DNA of 30,930 bases from Chloroflexota bacterium. Its GTDB lineage: Bacteria > Chloroflexota > Limnocylindria > QHBO01. How positions within the stretch are numbered: the stretch's first letter is position 1; each line of letters starts with the position of its first letter. Location: the NCBI GenBank assembly GCA_029865285.1, contig JAOUHE010000002.1, positions 1 to 30,930 of the forward strand. Direction: 5' to 3'. The notes under the pieces are model-generated. The model saw nothing but the letters and a program-made list of their open reading frames with translations, had not been told where the DNA came from and made no database searches. Made by a program: the position numbers and the translations under genes. Of the stretch, positions 30,563 to 30,930 are shown piece by piece.

Positions 30563-30930
30563 TTATGCCGCAGGCGGGCGCCCGAAGACCAGCGGCTCGA
30601 CCACACCACGAACGGCCGCGTCGGTCGCCTCGACGCTGCCCGAGCCGTCAACCACCCGGTAGCGCCCCGGCTCGGCGGCGGCCAGGTCCAGGTAGGCGCC
30701 GCGGACCGTCTCGAAGAAACGTACCCCCTCGGTGTCCTCGAATCGGTTCCAGGCGCCGCGCCGCTTGCGTCCCAATCCGACCTCGACGGGCACGTCGATC
30801 AGGATGGTGAGATCCGGCAGGGTGTCGTACGTGGCGAAGCGCTGCAGGCCGCGGATCTCGGCGGCGTCGATCCCGTAGGCGGCGCCCTGGTACGCCAGCG
30901 ACGAGTCCAGGTATCGGGCGCAGACCACGT
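30563..30930 (-). CDS. tmk: Thymidylate kinase, C-terminal part (5' end outside window)
   Basis: The last 122 residues of dTMP kinase, which makes dTDP. VVCARYLDSSLAYQG corresponds to the nucleoside-binding DRYxDSSxAYQG block, although the usual Asp of the DR pair is Ala here (codon GCC). DLTILIDVPVEVGLGRKRRG is followed by the Arg-rich lid WNRFEDTEGVRFFETVRGAY. It ends in TAA at 30565-30563, 63 bases before darA. The P-loop lies outside the window. Confidence 0.88.
   Translation of the reverse strand, partial: VVCARYLDSSLAYQGAAYGIDAAEIRGLQRFATYDTLPDLTILIDVPVEVGLGRKRRGAWNRFEDTEGVRFFETVRGAYLDLAAAEPGRYRVVDGSGSVEATDAAVRGVVEPLVFGRPPAA

Noticed and set aside
1..30930. tRNA, rRNA, CRISPR arrays, insertion sequences, prophage
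   Set aside because: No regularly spaced direct repeats, transposase motifs, integrase genes or tRNA-like cloverleaf patterns were noticed by eye on either strand.

Overview
This is a high-GC bacterial segment with no RNA genes, CRISPR arrays or insertion sequences that I can see. Its lipid genes are actinobacteria-like: a phosphatidylinositol (PI) and PI-mannoside type operon. The flanking thymidylate kinase/cyclic-di-AMP receptor (DarA/YaaQ) pair and the overall style fit a Chloroflexota genome, for example the Limnocylindria/Ellin6529 type. That placement is an inference of low to moderate confidence; a deep-branching actinomycete is the main alternative. Genes are packed tightly. Eleven gene junctions are 4-bp NTGA stop/start overlaps, and three genes (the ABC ATPase, nuoJ, nuoC) appear to start at CTG behind strong Shine-Dalgarno sequences.

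Layout. (1) 1-1110, + strand: the end of one GNAT acetyltransferase and a complete double-GNAT paralogue. (2) 1107-7213, - strand: a seven-gene operon read as arsR, CDP-alcohol phosphatidyltransferase, ino1 (inositol-3-phosphate synthase), two LpxL/PatA-type acyltransferases, a PHP phosphoesterase and a PimA-like glycosyltransferase. Together these would make PI and a mannosylated, acylated derivative. (3) 7346-10472, + strand: an ABC ATPase with ruined nucleotide-binding motifs, its membrane partner and a DHA2-type MFS exporter. (4) 10469-11161, - strand: a membrane-anchored sortase-fold protein whose catalytic Cys is Ser. (5) 11184-17216, - strand: nuoJKLMN, the membrane arm of complex I. 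(6) 17675-19698, + strand: an ECF sigma factor and a membrane protein with an anti-sigma-like layout and an extracellular Asp-box propeller-like region. This pair splits the nuo locus. (7) 19837-28270, - strand: the peripheral-arm genes nuoA, B, C, D, H, a NuoI-NuoE fusion, nuoF and a very unusual NuoG replacement. (8) 28421-30930, - strand: an uncharacterised nucleotidyltransferase-like gene, a DinB-family protein, the c-di-AMP receptor and the end of thymidylate kinase.

The most interesting object is the complex I electron-input module. In place of NuoG there is a 793-residue protein that joins a NuoG-type [2Fe-2S] domain, a GltD-like FAD/NAD(P)H module, NuoG-type double [4Fe-4S] domains and a terminal NuoI-like [4Fe-4S] motif. 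Its partner NuoI carries only the first of NuoI's two clusters and is fused to a NuoE domain that has lost two of its four [2Fe-2S] ligands. NuoF has lost one N3 cluster ligand (Cys to Ala at 356) and has a divergent NADH loop. These changes point to a complex I-like enzyme whose electron entry has been rebuilt around a GltD-type flavoprotein. Its true electron donor cannot be read from sequence.
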